From: Nocardia pneumoniae NBRC 100136
Lineage (GTDB): Bacteria > Actinomycetota > Actinomycetes > Mycobacteriales > Mycobacteriaceae
NCBI RefSeq assembly: GCF_000308755.1
Contig: NZ_BAGF01000052.1
Location: 16,722 to 80,721, forward strand
Reading direction: 5' to 3'
Length of the DNA stretch: 64,000 bases
Positions 25,821-34,864 of the stretch are shown piece after piece (the stretch's first letter is position 1; every line of letters starts with the position of its first letter). Below the pieces are notes generated by a model. That model worked only from the letters and a program-made list of their open reading frames with translations, ran no database searches and had not been told where the DNA came from. The position numbers and the translations under genes were made by a program.

Positions 25821-27578
25821 ATGTTCGCCCTGTGGACGTGGTCGGGAAGCGATGCCGGACCGGCGCCGCGTGGACACGGCGACCGCGAGACGCTCGCGCT
25901 CGTCCTCCCGTGCGGCGCCGACGGTGCGCTCGAGGTCACCGACGTCGACGCCGCGCTGCTCGACCCGGACGATTTCGCGGATCTGACGGTCGAGCATCCA
26001 GGAGATTCGGTCCTGCTCTGGCAGGACGTCCTGCGCGACGCCCGCGAGCCGGGCGCGGAAGCGCCCGACGACCCCGAACTGCCGATAGCCGCCCATGCCG
26101 TGCCGGTTGCGTCCGGCACCTCCATCGTGTCGGCCCAGCGCGCGCTGCGGGTCCTGCGGGACACCGAGGCCGTGGCGGCGGACCTGCGCGCGACGCTGAA
26201 GGCGCGGCTGCGGCCCTACCAGGCACGGGGCGTCGGCTGGCTGCGCGAAACCGCCGACGCGGACGGCGGCGCGGTGCTCGCCGACGAAATGGGGCTCGGC
26301 AAAACCGTGCAGACCATCGGCTTCCTGCTCGGCCGCGCCGAGGCTGGGCCACAGCTCGTGGTCTGTCCGACCTCGCTGGTCGGCAACTGGGCGTACGAGA
26401 TCGGCCGGTTCGCGCCGGGACTGCGCGTGATCGCCTGGCGCGGCGGCGAGATCGCGGCCGACGCGGCGACGGTCGTCGTCACCGGTTATCCCACCTTGCG
26501 GCTGCACGGTCGGCTGCTGACCGGACAGCGCTGGGCGACGGCGGTCTTCGACGAGGCGCAGGCGGTGAAGAATCCGCGCACCCAGGTCGCGAAGGCGGCG
26601 CGGGCGATCGACGCCGCGGCCACGATCGCGCTGACCGGCACGCCGGTGGAGAACCATCTCGACGAACTGTGGGCGCTGCTGAACCTGGTGGCGCCACGGT
26701 CGTTCGGGCACCGGACGCAGTTCCGGCGGCGATTCGTGCGGCCGATCCAGGAGGGGTCGGCGACCGCGGCGGCACGGTTGCGCGACACCATCGAGCCGGT
26801 CGTGCTGGCGCGCAAGAAGAGTCAGGTCGCGGCGGCGCTGCCCGCGAAGATCCACAGCGACCTGCTCTGCGACCTCACCGCCGAGCAGGAGCGGCTCTAC
26901 GACCAGCTGCTCGCCCGGGCCGTGGACGACGGATTCGGCGCGGGCATCGAGCGCCACGGCCGCGTGCTCGCCGCGCTGACCTCGCTGAAGCAGGTGTGCA
27001 ACCATCCCGGACTGGTCACCGGCGAACTCGGCGAGCTGGCCGGTCGATCCGGAAAACTCGATCTGTGCACCGACATCCTGGCGACCAATCTCGACACGGC
27101 CAGCCCCACGTTGGTGTTCACCCAGTACCGCCGGACCGGTGAGCTGCTCGTGCGCCATATCGCCGAGCAGTTCGGGGTGCGGGCGCCCTTCTTCCACGGC
27201 GGGCTGAACCAGGCCGGACGCGCCGAGATCGTCTCCCGGTTCCAGGCCGAGGACGGGCCGCCGATCCTGGTGCTGAGCCTGCGCGCGGCGGGCACCGGAC
27301 TCACCCTGACCCGCGCCGCCGATGTCATCCACTTCGACCGCTGGTGGAACCCGGCGGTGGAGGCGCAAGCCTCCGACCGCGCCCACCGGATCGGCCAGAC
27401 CCGCACCGTCACCGTCACCACACTCACCTCGGCCACGACCGTGGAGGAGCACATCGCGGGCATGCACGACCGCAAGGCCGCCCTGACCGACCTCGGCGAC
27501 GCGACCGGTATCGCGGCCCTCGCCGCGCTCGGCGACGAACAGCTCATCGAGATCCTGCGCCGCAAAAGGGAGAACTGA
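25821..27578 (+). CDS. SNF2-family DEAD/DEAH helicase, HelZ-like
   Basis: The protein has a divergent N-terminal region and an SNF2 ATPase: Walker A ADEMGLGKTVQTIGF, Walker B VFDEAQAVKN, motif III ALTGTPVENHLDELWALLNL, then the second RecA lobe with PFFHGGLNQAGRAE, LRAAGTGLTLTRA and the arginine finger motif QASDRAHRIGQTRTV. It is an ATP-driven nucleic-acid translocase, resembling mycobacterial HelZ. The start is uncertain: ATG 25821 is the first good ATG, but the residues just before it (THATYLPDRH) align with homologues, so a CTG at 25781 behind GAAGGGG is possible. ATG 25698 is unlikely because it crosses the operator. It overlaps the SWIM gene by TGATG. Confidence 0.88.
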   Translation: MFALWTWSGSDAGPAPRGHGDRETLALVLPCGADGALEVTDVDAALLDPDDFADLTVEHPGDSVLLWQDVLRDAREPGAEAPDDPELPIAAHAVPVASGTSIVSAQRALRVLRDTEAVAADLRATLKARLRPYQARGVGWLRETADADGGAVLADEMGLGKTVQTIGFLLGRAEAGPQLVVCPTSLVGNWAYEIGRFAPGLRVIAWRGGEIAADAATVVVTGYPTLRLHGRLLTGQRWATAVFDEAQAVKNPRTQVAKAARAIDAAATIALTGTPVENHLDELWALLNLVAPRSFGHRTQFRRRFVRPIQEGSATAAARLRDTIEPVVLARKKSQVAAALPAKIHSDLLCDLTAEQERLYDQLLARAVDDGFGAGIERHGRVLAALTSLKQVCNHPGLVTGELGELAGRSGKLDLCTDILATNLDTASPTLVFTQYRRTGELLVRHIAEQFGVRAPFFHGGLNQAGRAEIVSRFQAEDGPPILVLSLRAAGTGLTLTRAADVIHFDRWWNPAVEAQASDRAHRIGQTRTVTVTTLTSATTVEEHIAGMHDRKAALTDLGDATGIAALAALGDEQLIEILRRKREN

Positions 27579-28132
27579 TGGCGGACAATGAATTTGGCTA
27601 CACCGCGTGGGGCATGGACTGGGTGCGCCTCGCCGAGCCGTTGCGCCAGACCCGGCCGGATCCCCTGCTCCCGCGCGCCCGCAGCATCGCGCGCAACAAC
27701 GGCGTGCAGGCCACCGTCGATGGAGGGGTGGTGCGCTCCATCATCCATCGCGGCGGTCAGGCCTCGCTCACCCACCTGGAAGTGGCGCCGCTGACCAGGG
27801 CCGCGATCACGGCCATCGCCGCGATCGCGCCGGACCCGTCCGCGCTGACCGACGACATGCACCGCGCGATCGCAGGGGCGGGAATCCCGCTCGCGCCGGT
27901 GCTGGCTGGCACCGACTGCTCCTGCACGGCACGATCGGCGCGGTGCGTGCACGTCCTCGCCGTGTACTACGAGATGGCCCGCAAGGTCGACGAGGATCCC
28001 CGGCTCGCCTTGGAGATCCAGGGCTATTTCGCTACGGGCCCACAAGATTCGGACATACAAGCGCCACCAGCGCGATGGACGCCCATCTCCGCGCTCGATC
28101 CGACGCGGTTCTTCACCACAGCTCAGACCTGA
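27578..28132 (+). CDS. SWIM zinc-finger protein
   Basis: The 184-residue product has a C-terminal SWIM finger (CxCx-n-CxH: CSCTARSARCVH near residue 110) that binds Zn2+ and probably nucleic acid or protein. Before it are GWVRLAEPLRQTRPD-like MDWVRLAEPLRQTR and VDGGVVRSIIHRGGQ. SWIM proteins typically accompany SNF2 helicases of this class. Its ATG shares a base with the helicase stop, so translation is coupled and the products probably act together. The process served is unknown. Confidence 0.83.
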   Translation: MADNEFGYTAWGMDWVRLAEPLRQTRPDPLLPRARSIARNNGVQATVDGGVVRSIIHRGGQASLTHLEVAPLTRAAITAIAAIAPDPSALTDDMHRAIAGAGIPLAPVLAGTDCSCTARSARCVHVLAVYYEMARKVDEDPRLALEIQGYFATGPQDSDIQAPPARWTPISALDPTRFFTTAQT

Positions 28133-28280
28133 GCCGACCCGGTGCGTCGATCGGTTCTGATGAGGACCGCGGTGTTCCGGCGGATGGGCGAGGTCTCCCC
28201 AGGGCGGTGTCTCGCCGGGTGGTTCAGGCTGCGCCATGGCCGCCTGGCCCGTCCGCACCTGACCGGTTCCCCGCGCACCA

Positions 28281-30056
28281 CTACTTCCGGCGCAGGGCCG
28301 CGATGCGCTCGCCGAGTTGTTCCGCGGTGGCCAACGCGGTCGGCGGACCGCCGCACTCGCGCCGCAGCTCACCATGGATCACGCCGTGTGGTTTGCCGGT
28401 GCGATGGTGATGCATCGCCACCAGGCTGTTGAGCTCGCGGCGCAGTTCGCCGAGCCGGTCGGCCGTGGCGACCCGCTCCGCGGCGCTGGCCACCTGCGGG
28501 CCCGGCTCCGGCGCGGTCGCGGCCGCACCGCGCTCGGCGACCTGCCTGGCCTGCCGCTCGCGCAGCAGCGCGCGCATCTGCTCGGCGTCGAGCAACCCGG
28601 GGATACCGAGGTAGTCGGCTTCCTCGTCGCTGCCCGCGAAGGTGGCGGTACCGAACGAGGAGCCGTCGTAGATCACCTGGTCGAGTTCGGCGTCGGCGGC
28701 CAGCGCGACGAAGGACTTGTCCTTCTCGCCCGGCTCGTCCTGCTGCTTGTTGGCCTCGATCAGCAGGTCGTCGTCGAGTCCGTTCTGCTCCCGGTGCGGC
28801 TTGCCGATGACATGGTCGCGCTGCACCTCCAACTGCGCGGCCAGATCCAGCAGCACCGGCACCGACGGCAGGAACACCGTCGCGGTCTCGCCGGGCTTGC
28901 GGGCGCGCACGAAGCGGCCGATCGCCTGCGCGAAGTACAGCGGCGTCGCGGCGCTGGTCGCGTACACACCCACGGCCAGGCGCGGCACGTCCACCCCTTC
29001 CGACACCATGCGCACCGCGACCATCCACGGCTGGGTGCTGTTGCTGAACTCCGCGATCCGGTTGGAGGACGACGGGTCGTCGGAGAGAACCAGGGCAGGC
29101 TTCTCGCCCGAGATGTGTTCCAGCAGTTCGGCGTAGTCGCGGGCACGGTCCTGATCGGTGGCGATCACCAGTCCGCCCGCGTCCGGCATGCCGGAAGCGC
29201 GCTTCTGACGCAGCCGGATGTCGGCGGCGCGCAGCACGGCCGACATCCAGTCACCCGCCGGATCGAGCGCGGTGCGCCAGGCCCGAGCGGTCTGCTCGGC
29301 ATTGAGGGGCTCGCCCAGGCGCGCGGAATACTCCTCCCCCGCGCTGTCGCGCCAGTGCGCCTCGCCGGAATAGGCCAGGAAGACCACCGGCCGCACGACG
29401 CCGTCGGCGAGCGCCTCGGCGTAGCCGTAGGTGTGGTCGGCGCGGGACTTCGGGAAACCGGACTCGTCGGGTTCGTAGACCACGAAGGGGATCTGGCTGT
29501 CGTCGCTGCGGAACGGCGTACCGGTGAGCGCGAGGCGGCGGGTGGCGTCGCCGAACGCCTCGGCCGTCGCCTCACCCCAGCTCTTCGCGTCGCCCGCGTG
29601 GTGGATCTCGTCGAGAATGACCAGCGTTTTGCGGTTTTCGGTGCGCACGCGGTGCCGGAACGGATGCGCGGCGACCTGCGCGTAGGTGACCACCACACCG
29701 TGGTAGTCCCCCGAGGTGCCTCCGGTCGAGTTGGAGAACCGCGAATCCAACGCGATCCCGGCGCGGGCCGCGGACTGCGCCCACTGGTGCTTGAGATGTT
29801 CGGTCGGCGCGACGACGGTGATCTGGTCGACGGTGCGGTCGGCCAGCAGTTCGGCCGCGACGCGCAGCGCGAACGTGGTCTTGCCCGCTCCCGGGGTGGC
29901 CACCGCGAGGAAGTCTCGCGGTTTGGTCGCCAGATACTTCGTCAGCGCACGTCGCTGCCAGGCACGGAGAGAGCCGCCGACGGCGGTGCTCACTGTTGTC
30001 GAATCGCCCGGCGCTCCCGCTTCTCCCGCCACAGCGGCGCCACCCGACCCAGTCAC
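28281..30056 (-). CDS. SF2 DEAD/DEAH-type helicase
   Basis: The 591-residue protein has SF2 motifs: a Q-like start LRAWQRRALTKYLATKPRDF, Walker A ATPGAGKTTFALRV, motif Ia VVAPTEHLKHQW, DEIHH as motif II, TGTPFRSDDS as motif III, and VI as YFAQAIGRFVRAR. The C-terminal extension (about 430-591) is less conserved and contains an EQNGLDDDLLIEANKQQDE part. It resembles the helicase preceding YihY in other actinobacteria. A GTG at 29993 (VSTAVGGSLRAWQ) is an alternative start that omits a Gly/Ala-rich leader. It converges on the SNF2-SWIM pair across 148 bases that contain no gene. Confidence 0.87.
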   Translation of the reverse strand: MTGSGGAAVAGEAGAPGDSTTVSTAVGGSLRAWQRRALTKYLATKPRDFLAVATPGAGKTTFALRVAAELLADRTVDQITVVAPTEHLKHQWAQSAARAGIALDSRFSNSTGGTSGDYHGVVVTYAQVAAHPFRHRVRTENRKTLVILDEIHHAGDAKSWGEATAEAFGDATRRLALTGTPFRSDDSQIPFVVYEPDESGFPKSRADHTYGYAEALADGVVRPVVFLAYSGEAHWRDSAGEEYSARLGEPLNAEQTARAWRTALDPAGDWMSAVLRAADIRLRQKRASGMPDAGGLVIATDQDRARDYAELLEHISGEKPALVLSDDPSSSNRIAEFSNSTQPWMVAVRMVSEGVDVPRLAVGVYATSAATPLYFAQAIGRFVRARKPGETATVFLPSVPVLLDLAAQLEVQRDHVIGKPHREQNGLDDDLLIEANKQQDEPGEKDKSFVALAADAELDQVIYDGSSFGTATFAGSDEEADYLGIPGLLDAEQMRALLRERQARQVAERGAAATAPEPGPQVASAAERVATADRLGELRRELNSLVAMHHHRTGKPHGVIHGELRRECGGPPTALATAEQLGERIAALRRK

Positions 30057-30224
30057 GCAGACGACCCTAGCGGCCCGGCACGGCGTGTCGCCAAACCGAC
30101 GCGGAAGGCGCGACGGGCATCACACGGCCACCAGCGAGGACGCTGGACGTTCACCCGATGCGCACCGACACGTCGCACCCGGACCGCGATGCGGATCACG
30201 GAAGTGCGCGATGCTGTATGCACG

Positions 30225-31367
30225 ATGACCGACCACCGCGCCCTCCCGGGCGATCCGCCACGGACCGACGCACCGTCGGGCCGCACCGTAACGGTGCGCA
30301 CGCGGACCTGGGCCGAGCGGGCGGGCGCACAAGCCGCGCACACGGGCAGACACACGGTCGCGCTGGTCGTACGGGTCGCGGAGAAGGCATGGGGCGACTC
30401 CATCTTCGCCAAGTCGGCCGCGGCGGCGTTCTGGCAGACGCTCTCGCTGGCGCCGCTGTTGCTCGGGGTGCTCGGCAGCCTGGGTTACGTCGGCGGATGG
30501 TTCGGCCCGGACACCGTGCAGATCGTGGAATCCAAGATCATCGCGTTCAGCCAGGACTTGTTCAGCACGAGCGTGGTGTCGGACCTCATCGAGCCGACCG
30601 TGCAAGACGTCCTCGGGCGGGGCCGCGGCGCGGTGGTCTCGGTGGGTTTCGTGCTGTCGCTGTGGGCCGGGTCGTCGGCGATGGCCACCTTCGTCGACGC
30701 GATCGTCGAGGCCCATGACCAGCAGGACGCGCGGCATCCGGTCTGGCAGCGCATCTTCGCGCTGCTGCTGTACATGCTGTTCCTGGTAGCGGCGGTGCTC
30801 ATCCTGCCCTTGGTGGCGCTGGGACCAGCGCTGATCGGGCGGGTGCTGCCCGCGGCATGGCGGGTGACGGGACTTCAGCTGCTGGATTTCTTCTACTACC
30901 CGGGCGTCGGCCTGCTTTTGATCGTCGGGCTCACCACCCTGTACAAGCTGGCGCTGCACACCTCGCTGCCGTGGCACCGTCTCTTCGGTGGCGCGCTGGT
31001 GGCCGGGGTGTTCTTCATGGCGGCGAGTGAGGTGCTGCGCCGCTACCTGTCCTGGGTCACCAGAACCGGCGTCACGTATGGCGCGCTGGCGACGCCGATC
31101 GCGTTCCTGCTGTTCACGTTCTTCCTCGGGTTCGCCGTGATCCTCGGCGCGGAGTTCAACGCGGCCGTGCAGGAGTTCTGGCCCGCCCGGGCGACCCGCA
31201 TGGAGCAGGTGAAGGAGTGGATCGCCAACCAGGTGCGCGGCGAAAGCGGCGCGAGCGCGCAGGCGCGGACCGAGGACGACATCGCGACCGGCCCGGACGA
31301 CGCCGGACCCCGCCGCTCCGTGGCCGCGCTCGACCGGCGGGGAGCGTCGTCCTCATCCCCGGACTAG
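30225..31367 (+). CDS. YihY/BrkB-family inner-membrane protein (Rv2707 counterpart)
   Basis: The 380-residue product has a cytoplasmic N-terminus and six hydrophobic helices in the YihY/virulence-factor-BrkB pattern: FAKSAAAAFWQTLSLAPLLL, RGRGAVVSVGFVLSLWAGSS, LLLYMLFLVAAVLILPLVAL, HRLFGGALVAGVFFMAASEV and GFAVILGAEFNAAVQEFW. The function is unproven; some members are called ribonuclease BN in error. ATG 30225 is the conserved start; the longer open frame upstream is antisense to the helicase. Divergent from the SF2 helicase. Confidence 0.87.
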   Translation: MTDHRALPGDPPRTDAPSGRTVTVRTRTWAERAGAQAAHTGRHTVALVVRVAEKAWGDSIFAKSAAAAFWQTLSLAPLLLGVLGSLGYVGGWFGPDTVQIVESKIIAFSQDLFSTSVVSDLIEPTVQDVLGRGRGAVVSVGFVLSLWAGSSAMATFVDAIVEAHDQQDARHPVWQRIFALLLYMLFLVAAVLILPLVALGPALIGRVLPAAWRVTGLQLLDFFYYPGVGLLLIVGLTTLYKLALHTSLPWHRLFGGALVAGVFFMAASEVLRRYLSWVTRTGVTYGALATPIAFLLFTFFLGFAVILGAEFNAAVQEFWPARATRMEQVKEWIANQVRGESGASAQARTEDDIATGPDDAGPRRSVAALDRRGASSSSPD

Positions 31368-31376
31368 AGCCTGGCG

Positions 31377-31622
31377 TCACTCGCCCTTGCGTAGGCCGTC
31401 GTAGACCTTCTTGCACTCCGGGCACACCGGAGAACCGGGCTTGGGCGAGCGGGTCACCGGGAAGACCTCTCCGCACAGCGCGACCACGTGGGTGCCAAGG
31501 ACGGCGCTTTCGGCGATCTTGTCCTTCTTCACGTAGTGGAAGAACTTCGGGGTGTCGTCGCCCGTCGTCTCGTCGGTCGTCGTATCCGGGCGAACCATGG
31601 TGTCGGTGCTCACGCATTCCAT
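31377..31622 (-). CDS. DUF3039 zinc-ribbon protein (Rv2708c counterpart)
   Basis: The 81-residue product has FHYVKKDKIAESAVLGTHVV, LCGEVFPVTRSPKPG and VCPECKKVYDGLRK. The Cys in ALCGEVF and the CPEC pair with nearby His fit a small zinc-binding fold. DUF3039 lies near sigB in this order. ATG 31622 is listed; GTG at 31613 (VSTDTM) is equally close to homologues. Confidence 0.82.
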   Translation of the reverse strand: MECVSTDTMVRPDTTTDETTGDDTPKFFHYVKKDKIAESAVLGTHVVALCGEVFPVTRSPKPGSPVCPECKKVYDGLRKGE

Positions 31623-31742
31623 GATGCCGCATCGCCGGGATCAGCGGCCGACCACGGCGGCGCATGCCGCACCCGGGATCGAGAGTTGTCATCGCCGAGC
31701 CCGGTCCGTGCGTGGACGGACCACTAGTGGAAGACTCGGGGT

Positions 31743-32162
31743 ATGCAGCAGAACGGCGACTCCCCTTCCGCCGACGGCCGCGACCGCGAAGCGCACCCCG
31801 ACGTGACGATGCCGACGCAGCCCCGCCGTTCCTCCGGATATTTCCCGGGCAGTGACGACAAACACCCGGCGTTGATCACCGAGGCGGCGCCTTCGCTGGA
31901 GGATCAGCACCGCGCCCGGGTGCGCCGGTACACCATCCTCATGGCGTTCCGCATCCCCTGCCTGGTCCTCGCGGCGATCGCCTACAGCGCGTTCGGCAAT
32001 CCGCTGCTGTCCATCCTGATCATCGTGGCGTCCATTCCGCTGCCCTGGATCGCGGTGCTGATCGCCAACGACCGCCCGCCCCGCCGCAAGGACGAGCCCA
32101 GCCGGTGGGATCGTCGCCGCGCCGCCATCGAGTCCCGGCCGCACAACGCCATCGACGGCTGA
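31743..32162 (+). CDS. DUF3099 membrane protein (Rv2709 counterpart)
   Basis: The 139-residue product has a polar N-terminus, the conserved HPALITEAAPSLEDQHRARV segment, two membrane helices (MAFRIPCLVLAAIAY and LLSILIIVASIPLPWIAVL) and the basic end RPPRRKDEPSRW. The function is unknown. It is divergent from DUF3039, and in mycobacteria it precedes sigB. Confidence 0.85.
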   Translation: MQQNGDSPSADGRDREAHPDVTMPTQPRRSSGYFPGSDDKHPALITEAAPSLEDQHRARVRRYTILMAFRIPCLVLAAIAYSAFGNPLLSILIIVASIPLPWIAVLIANDRPPRRKDEPSRWDRRRAAIESRPHNAIDG

Positions 32163-32249
32163 ATCCGCGGTTGTCCTACCACCCGGTCGCTTCTACCTGA
32201 CGCCCGTCCACCGCGGGTAATGGACGGCTACCGGCCCCGAAAACCGATC

Positions 32250-33542
32250 TCAGGACGGTCGCGGTGCGCGCCGAACCACCGCGGACATCACCGCGGCCGC
32301 GCCGCACAGCGCGCCCGCGAGATACCAGGCCAGGTCGTAGCTGCCCTGAAGGTCACGGATGACGCCCGCGCCGGTGGCCGCCACCGCCGAGCCGATCTGG
32401 TGGGAGGCGAACACCCAGCCGAACGCGACCGGGCCGTCGGCGCCGAACAGCTCACGGCACAGCATGACCGTCGGCGGCACCGTGGCCACCCAGTCCAAAC
32501 CGTAGAAGACGATGAACACCCACAGACTCGGCTGGGTGTCCGGACCGAGCAGCGCGGGCAGGATCAGCAGCGACAGACCGCGCAGCGTGTAGTAACCGAT
32601 CAGCAGGTAGCGCGGGTCGAGCCGGTCGGTCAGCCACCCGGACGCGATGGTGCCCGCCACGTCGAAGATGCCGACCAGCGCCAGCAGGCTCGCCGCGGTG
32701 GTCGGCGGCATGCCGTGATCGTGCGCCGCGCTGACGAAATGCGTGCCGACCAGCCCGTTGGTCGACGCGCCGCAGACCGCGAAACCCCCGGCGAGCAGCC
32801 AGAATCCGGGCCTGCGGGCGATCGTGCCGAGGACGGCCAGCGCACGCGAAGCGCCACCGGCCGCGGGCACGCGCATCCCGGCCGGACTGCCCGGCTCGGC
32901 GCCGTAGGCCCGCACCCCGGCATCGCTCGGATAGTCGCGAATGAACAGCAGCACCAGCGGCGCCACGGCCAGTGCCGCGCCGGCGACGATCAGTGAGGGC
33001 AGCCGCCAGCCGTGCGCGTGCGCCAGCGCCGACACCAGCGGCAGGAAAACCAGCTGCCCGGTCGCGCCCGCGGCGGTGAGCACGCCGGTGACCAGGCCGC
33101 GCTGGCGCACGAACCACCGGCCGGTGATGGTCGCCACGAATGGCATCGACATCGAGCCCACCCCGACGCCGACCAGCAGTCCCCAGGTCAGGATCAGATG
33201 CCAGGGCTGGGTCATGAAGACCGTCAGCCCGCTGCCCGCCGCGACCAGCACCAGCGCGCAGGCCACCACCGCGCGGATACCGAAGCGATCCATCAGCGCC
33301 GCCGCGAACGGCGAGATCAGGCCGTACAGAAGGAGATTCAGCGAAACGGCGGTGCCGATGGTGCCGTGCGACCAGCCGAACTCCTCGTGCAGCGGGTCGA
33401 GCAACACGCCGGGCACCGACCGGAACGCGGCGGCGCCCAGCAGCGCGATGAAGCCGACACCCGCGACCAGCCAAGCCGGGTGCAGGCGGATGCGGGGTGG
33501 GGAGTCGACGGAAACCGGGATCGGCGTCTGCAGTTCGGTCAC
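32250..33542 (-). CDS. Major facilitator superfamily transporter
   Basis: The product (430 residues from this start) has twelve hydrophobic helices starting with LHPAWLVAGVGFIALLGAAA, MFS-type loops (MDRFGIRAVVACALVL; WLTDRLDPRYLLIGYYTLR) and no soluble extra domain. It resembles the monocarboxylate/OxlT-like branch; the substrate is not determinable. GTG 33542 gives the conserved short N-terminus; GTG 33593 is in frame and adds 17 residues. It is an accessory gene in the mycobacterial order, flanked by DUF3099 and a VOC gene. Confidence 0.83.
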   Translation of the reverse strand: MTELQTPIPVSVDSPPRIRLHPAWLVAGVGFIALLGAAAFRSVPGVLLDPLHEEFGWSHGTIGTAVSLNLLLYGLISPFAAALMDRFGIRAVVACALVLVAAGSGLTVFMTQPWHLILTWGLLVGVGVGSMSMPFVATITGRWFVRQRGLVTGVLTAAGATGQLVFLPLVSALAHAHGWRLPSLIVAGAALAVAPLVLLFIRDYPSDAGVRAYGAEPGSPAGMRVPAAGGASRALAVLGTIARRPGFWLLAGGFAVCGASTNGLVGTHFVSAAHDHGMPPTTAASLLALVGIFDVAGTIASGWLTDRLDPRYLLIGYYTLRGLSLLILPALLGPDTQPSLWVFIVFYGLDWVATVPPTVMLCRELFGADGPVAFGWVFASHQIGSAVAATGAGVIRDLQGSYDLAWYLAGALCGAAAVMSAVVRRAPRPS

Positions 33543-33767
33543 CCGCTGAGCCTGCCGGAAGGTTGCGTCCGCAACGAGTGGCTGGAATGCCACATACCGT
33601 TAAATTCGCGCCATTCGGCGGGCAGTCGCTATGTGCTCGACAACCTGCGTGCCTATCCCTAATGTCGCATCGAAGCCGTCCGCACGGTTACCCATTCGGA
33701 ATCGCATCGAAGCCGTCGCCACGACGAATCCCCTCGCCTACGTCGCGGGGAACAGACAGGAGTGAAC

Positions 33768-34508
33768 ATGATTCGGTGGATCTGGGTCTTCCTGGACCGC
33801 CCGACCCAGCGCTTCGACGACTGCGCGAAGTTCTGGTCCACGGTCACCGGCACCCAGCTCTCGCCTCGACGCGGCACCAACGACGAGTTCCTCACCCTGC
33901 TGCCCGACCCGGCGCTGTTCGCCGCCGCGAGCGTCAAGATGCAGGCGGTGACCGGTCTCGGCGGCGTTCATCTCGACCTCGACGTCGACGACATCCCGTC
34001 CGCCGTCCGCACCGCCCTCGACCTGGGCGCCGAACTGGTCGCCAACCACCCCGACTACGCCGTGCTGCGCTCCCCCGGCGGCCAGACGTTCTGCCTCACC
34101 CCGAGCGGCCGCGCCACGAGCACGCCCGCACCGGCCGTGCGGGCGCCCGACGGCACGCTGTCCCGCCTGGACCAGGTGTGCCTCGACATCGGCCCCGCCG
34201 ACTACGAGGTCGAGACCCGCTTCTGGACGTCGCTGACCGGGTGGACATTCCAGCCAGGGCGGCGGCCGGAGTTCGCCCGCCTGCGCGCGCAGCAGCAACT
34301 GCCCGCACAGCTGCTGCTGCAGCGTCTGGGCGAGAACCGTCCGACCAGCGCACACGTGGACCTTGCCGCGGAGGACATCGAAGCCACCGCGGCCTGGCAC
34401 GAATCGCTCGGCGCGACGGTGGTGCGGCGGCATGAGCACTGGATCGTCCTGAACGATCCCGGCGACGCGCTGTACTGCGTCACCGCGCGCGACCCGAACG
34501 GCATCTGA
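33768..34508 (+). CDS. Two-domain VOC (glyoxalase-like) protein
   Basis: The 246-residue product has two vicinal-oxygen-chelate modules, about 1-115 (IRWIWVFLDRPTQRFDDCAK; GGVHLDLDVDDIPSAV) and 130-245 (RLDQVCLDIGPADYEVETRF; AHVDLAAEDIEATAAWHE). Repeated modules make a complete barrel in one chain. The substrate is unknown. ATG 33768 has an ACAGGAG ribosome site at six bases and is preferred to GTG 33762. The 225 bases upstream, shared with the MFS gene, contain no gene. Confidence 0.82.
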   Translation: MIRWIWVFLDRPTQRFDDCAKFWSTVTGTQLSPRRGTNDEFLTLLPDPALFAAASVKMQAVTGLGGVHLDLDVDDIPSAVRTALDLGAELVANHPDYAVLRSPGGQTFCLTPSGRATSTPAPAVRAPDGTLSRLDQVCLDIGPADYEVETRFWTSLTGWTFQPGRRPEFARLRAQQQLPAQLLLQRLGENRPTSAHVDLAAEDIEATAAWHESLGATVVRRHEHWIVLNDPGDALYCVTARDPNGI

Positions 34509-34864
34509 ACCGCCTTCCGCACAACTCTTCGCGTCCGCCGCGCGACCCCCTTGTCAACGACGCCGCCGACACGCACGGTGCACTGACCTCCACCAGCCAC
34601 GAAAATCGACTTGCGCCCCGGACGACCTCTCTGGACTGCTGGGCTGTAGCCGATCGGCGGTGCGGTGCAGTCACTATCGAGCGCACAGCTGGCGCGGAGC
34701 TACCGACCGCACCGGCTGACGCGGGACTACCCGACCGCACAGGCTGACACGGAACTGCCGAGAGCGCGGGTCGCGCGGTGCCGACCGCCTCGGCCCAGGC
34801 GCGAGGTGCCGTGACACGAGACCACCTGGTCCATGCCGGACGGTCGCGGTGGCAGAGTACCGAT
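34509..34864. other. Intergenic stretch with short imperfect tandem repeat
   Basis: No gene is supported. Two imperfect units of 27-28 bases (34696-34722 and 34723-34750; shared core CGACCGCA-GGCTGAC) are followed by a partial third. Just before the methyltransferase GTG at 34865, CAGAGT ends six bases upstream and may serve as a leaderless -10 box. Confidence 0.45.

Noticed and set aside
28317..30224. Extension of the YihY frame through the helicase on the opposite strand
   Set aside because: The conserved YihY start is at 30225; everything upstream is antisense to the SF2 helicase.
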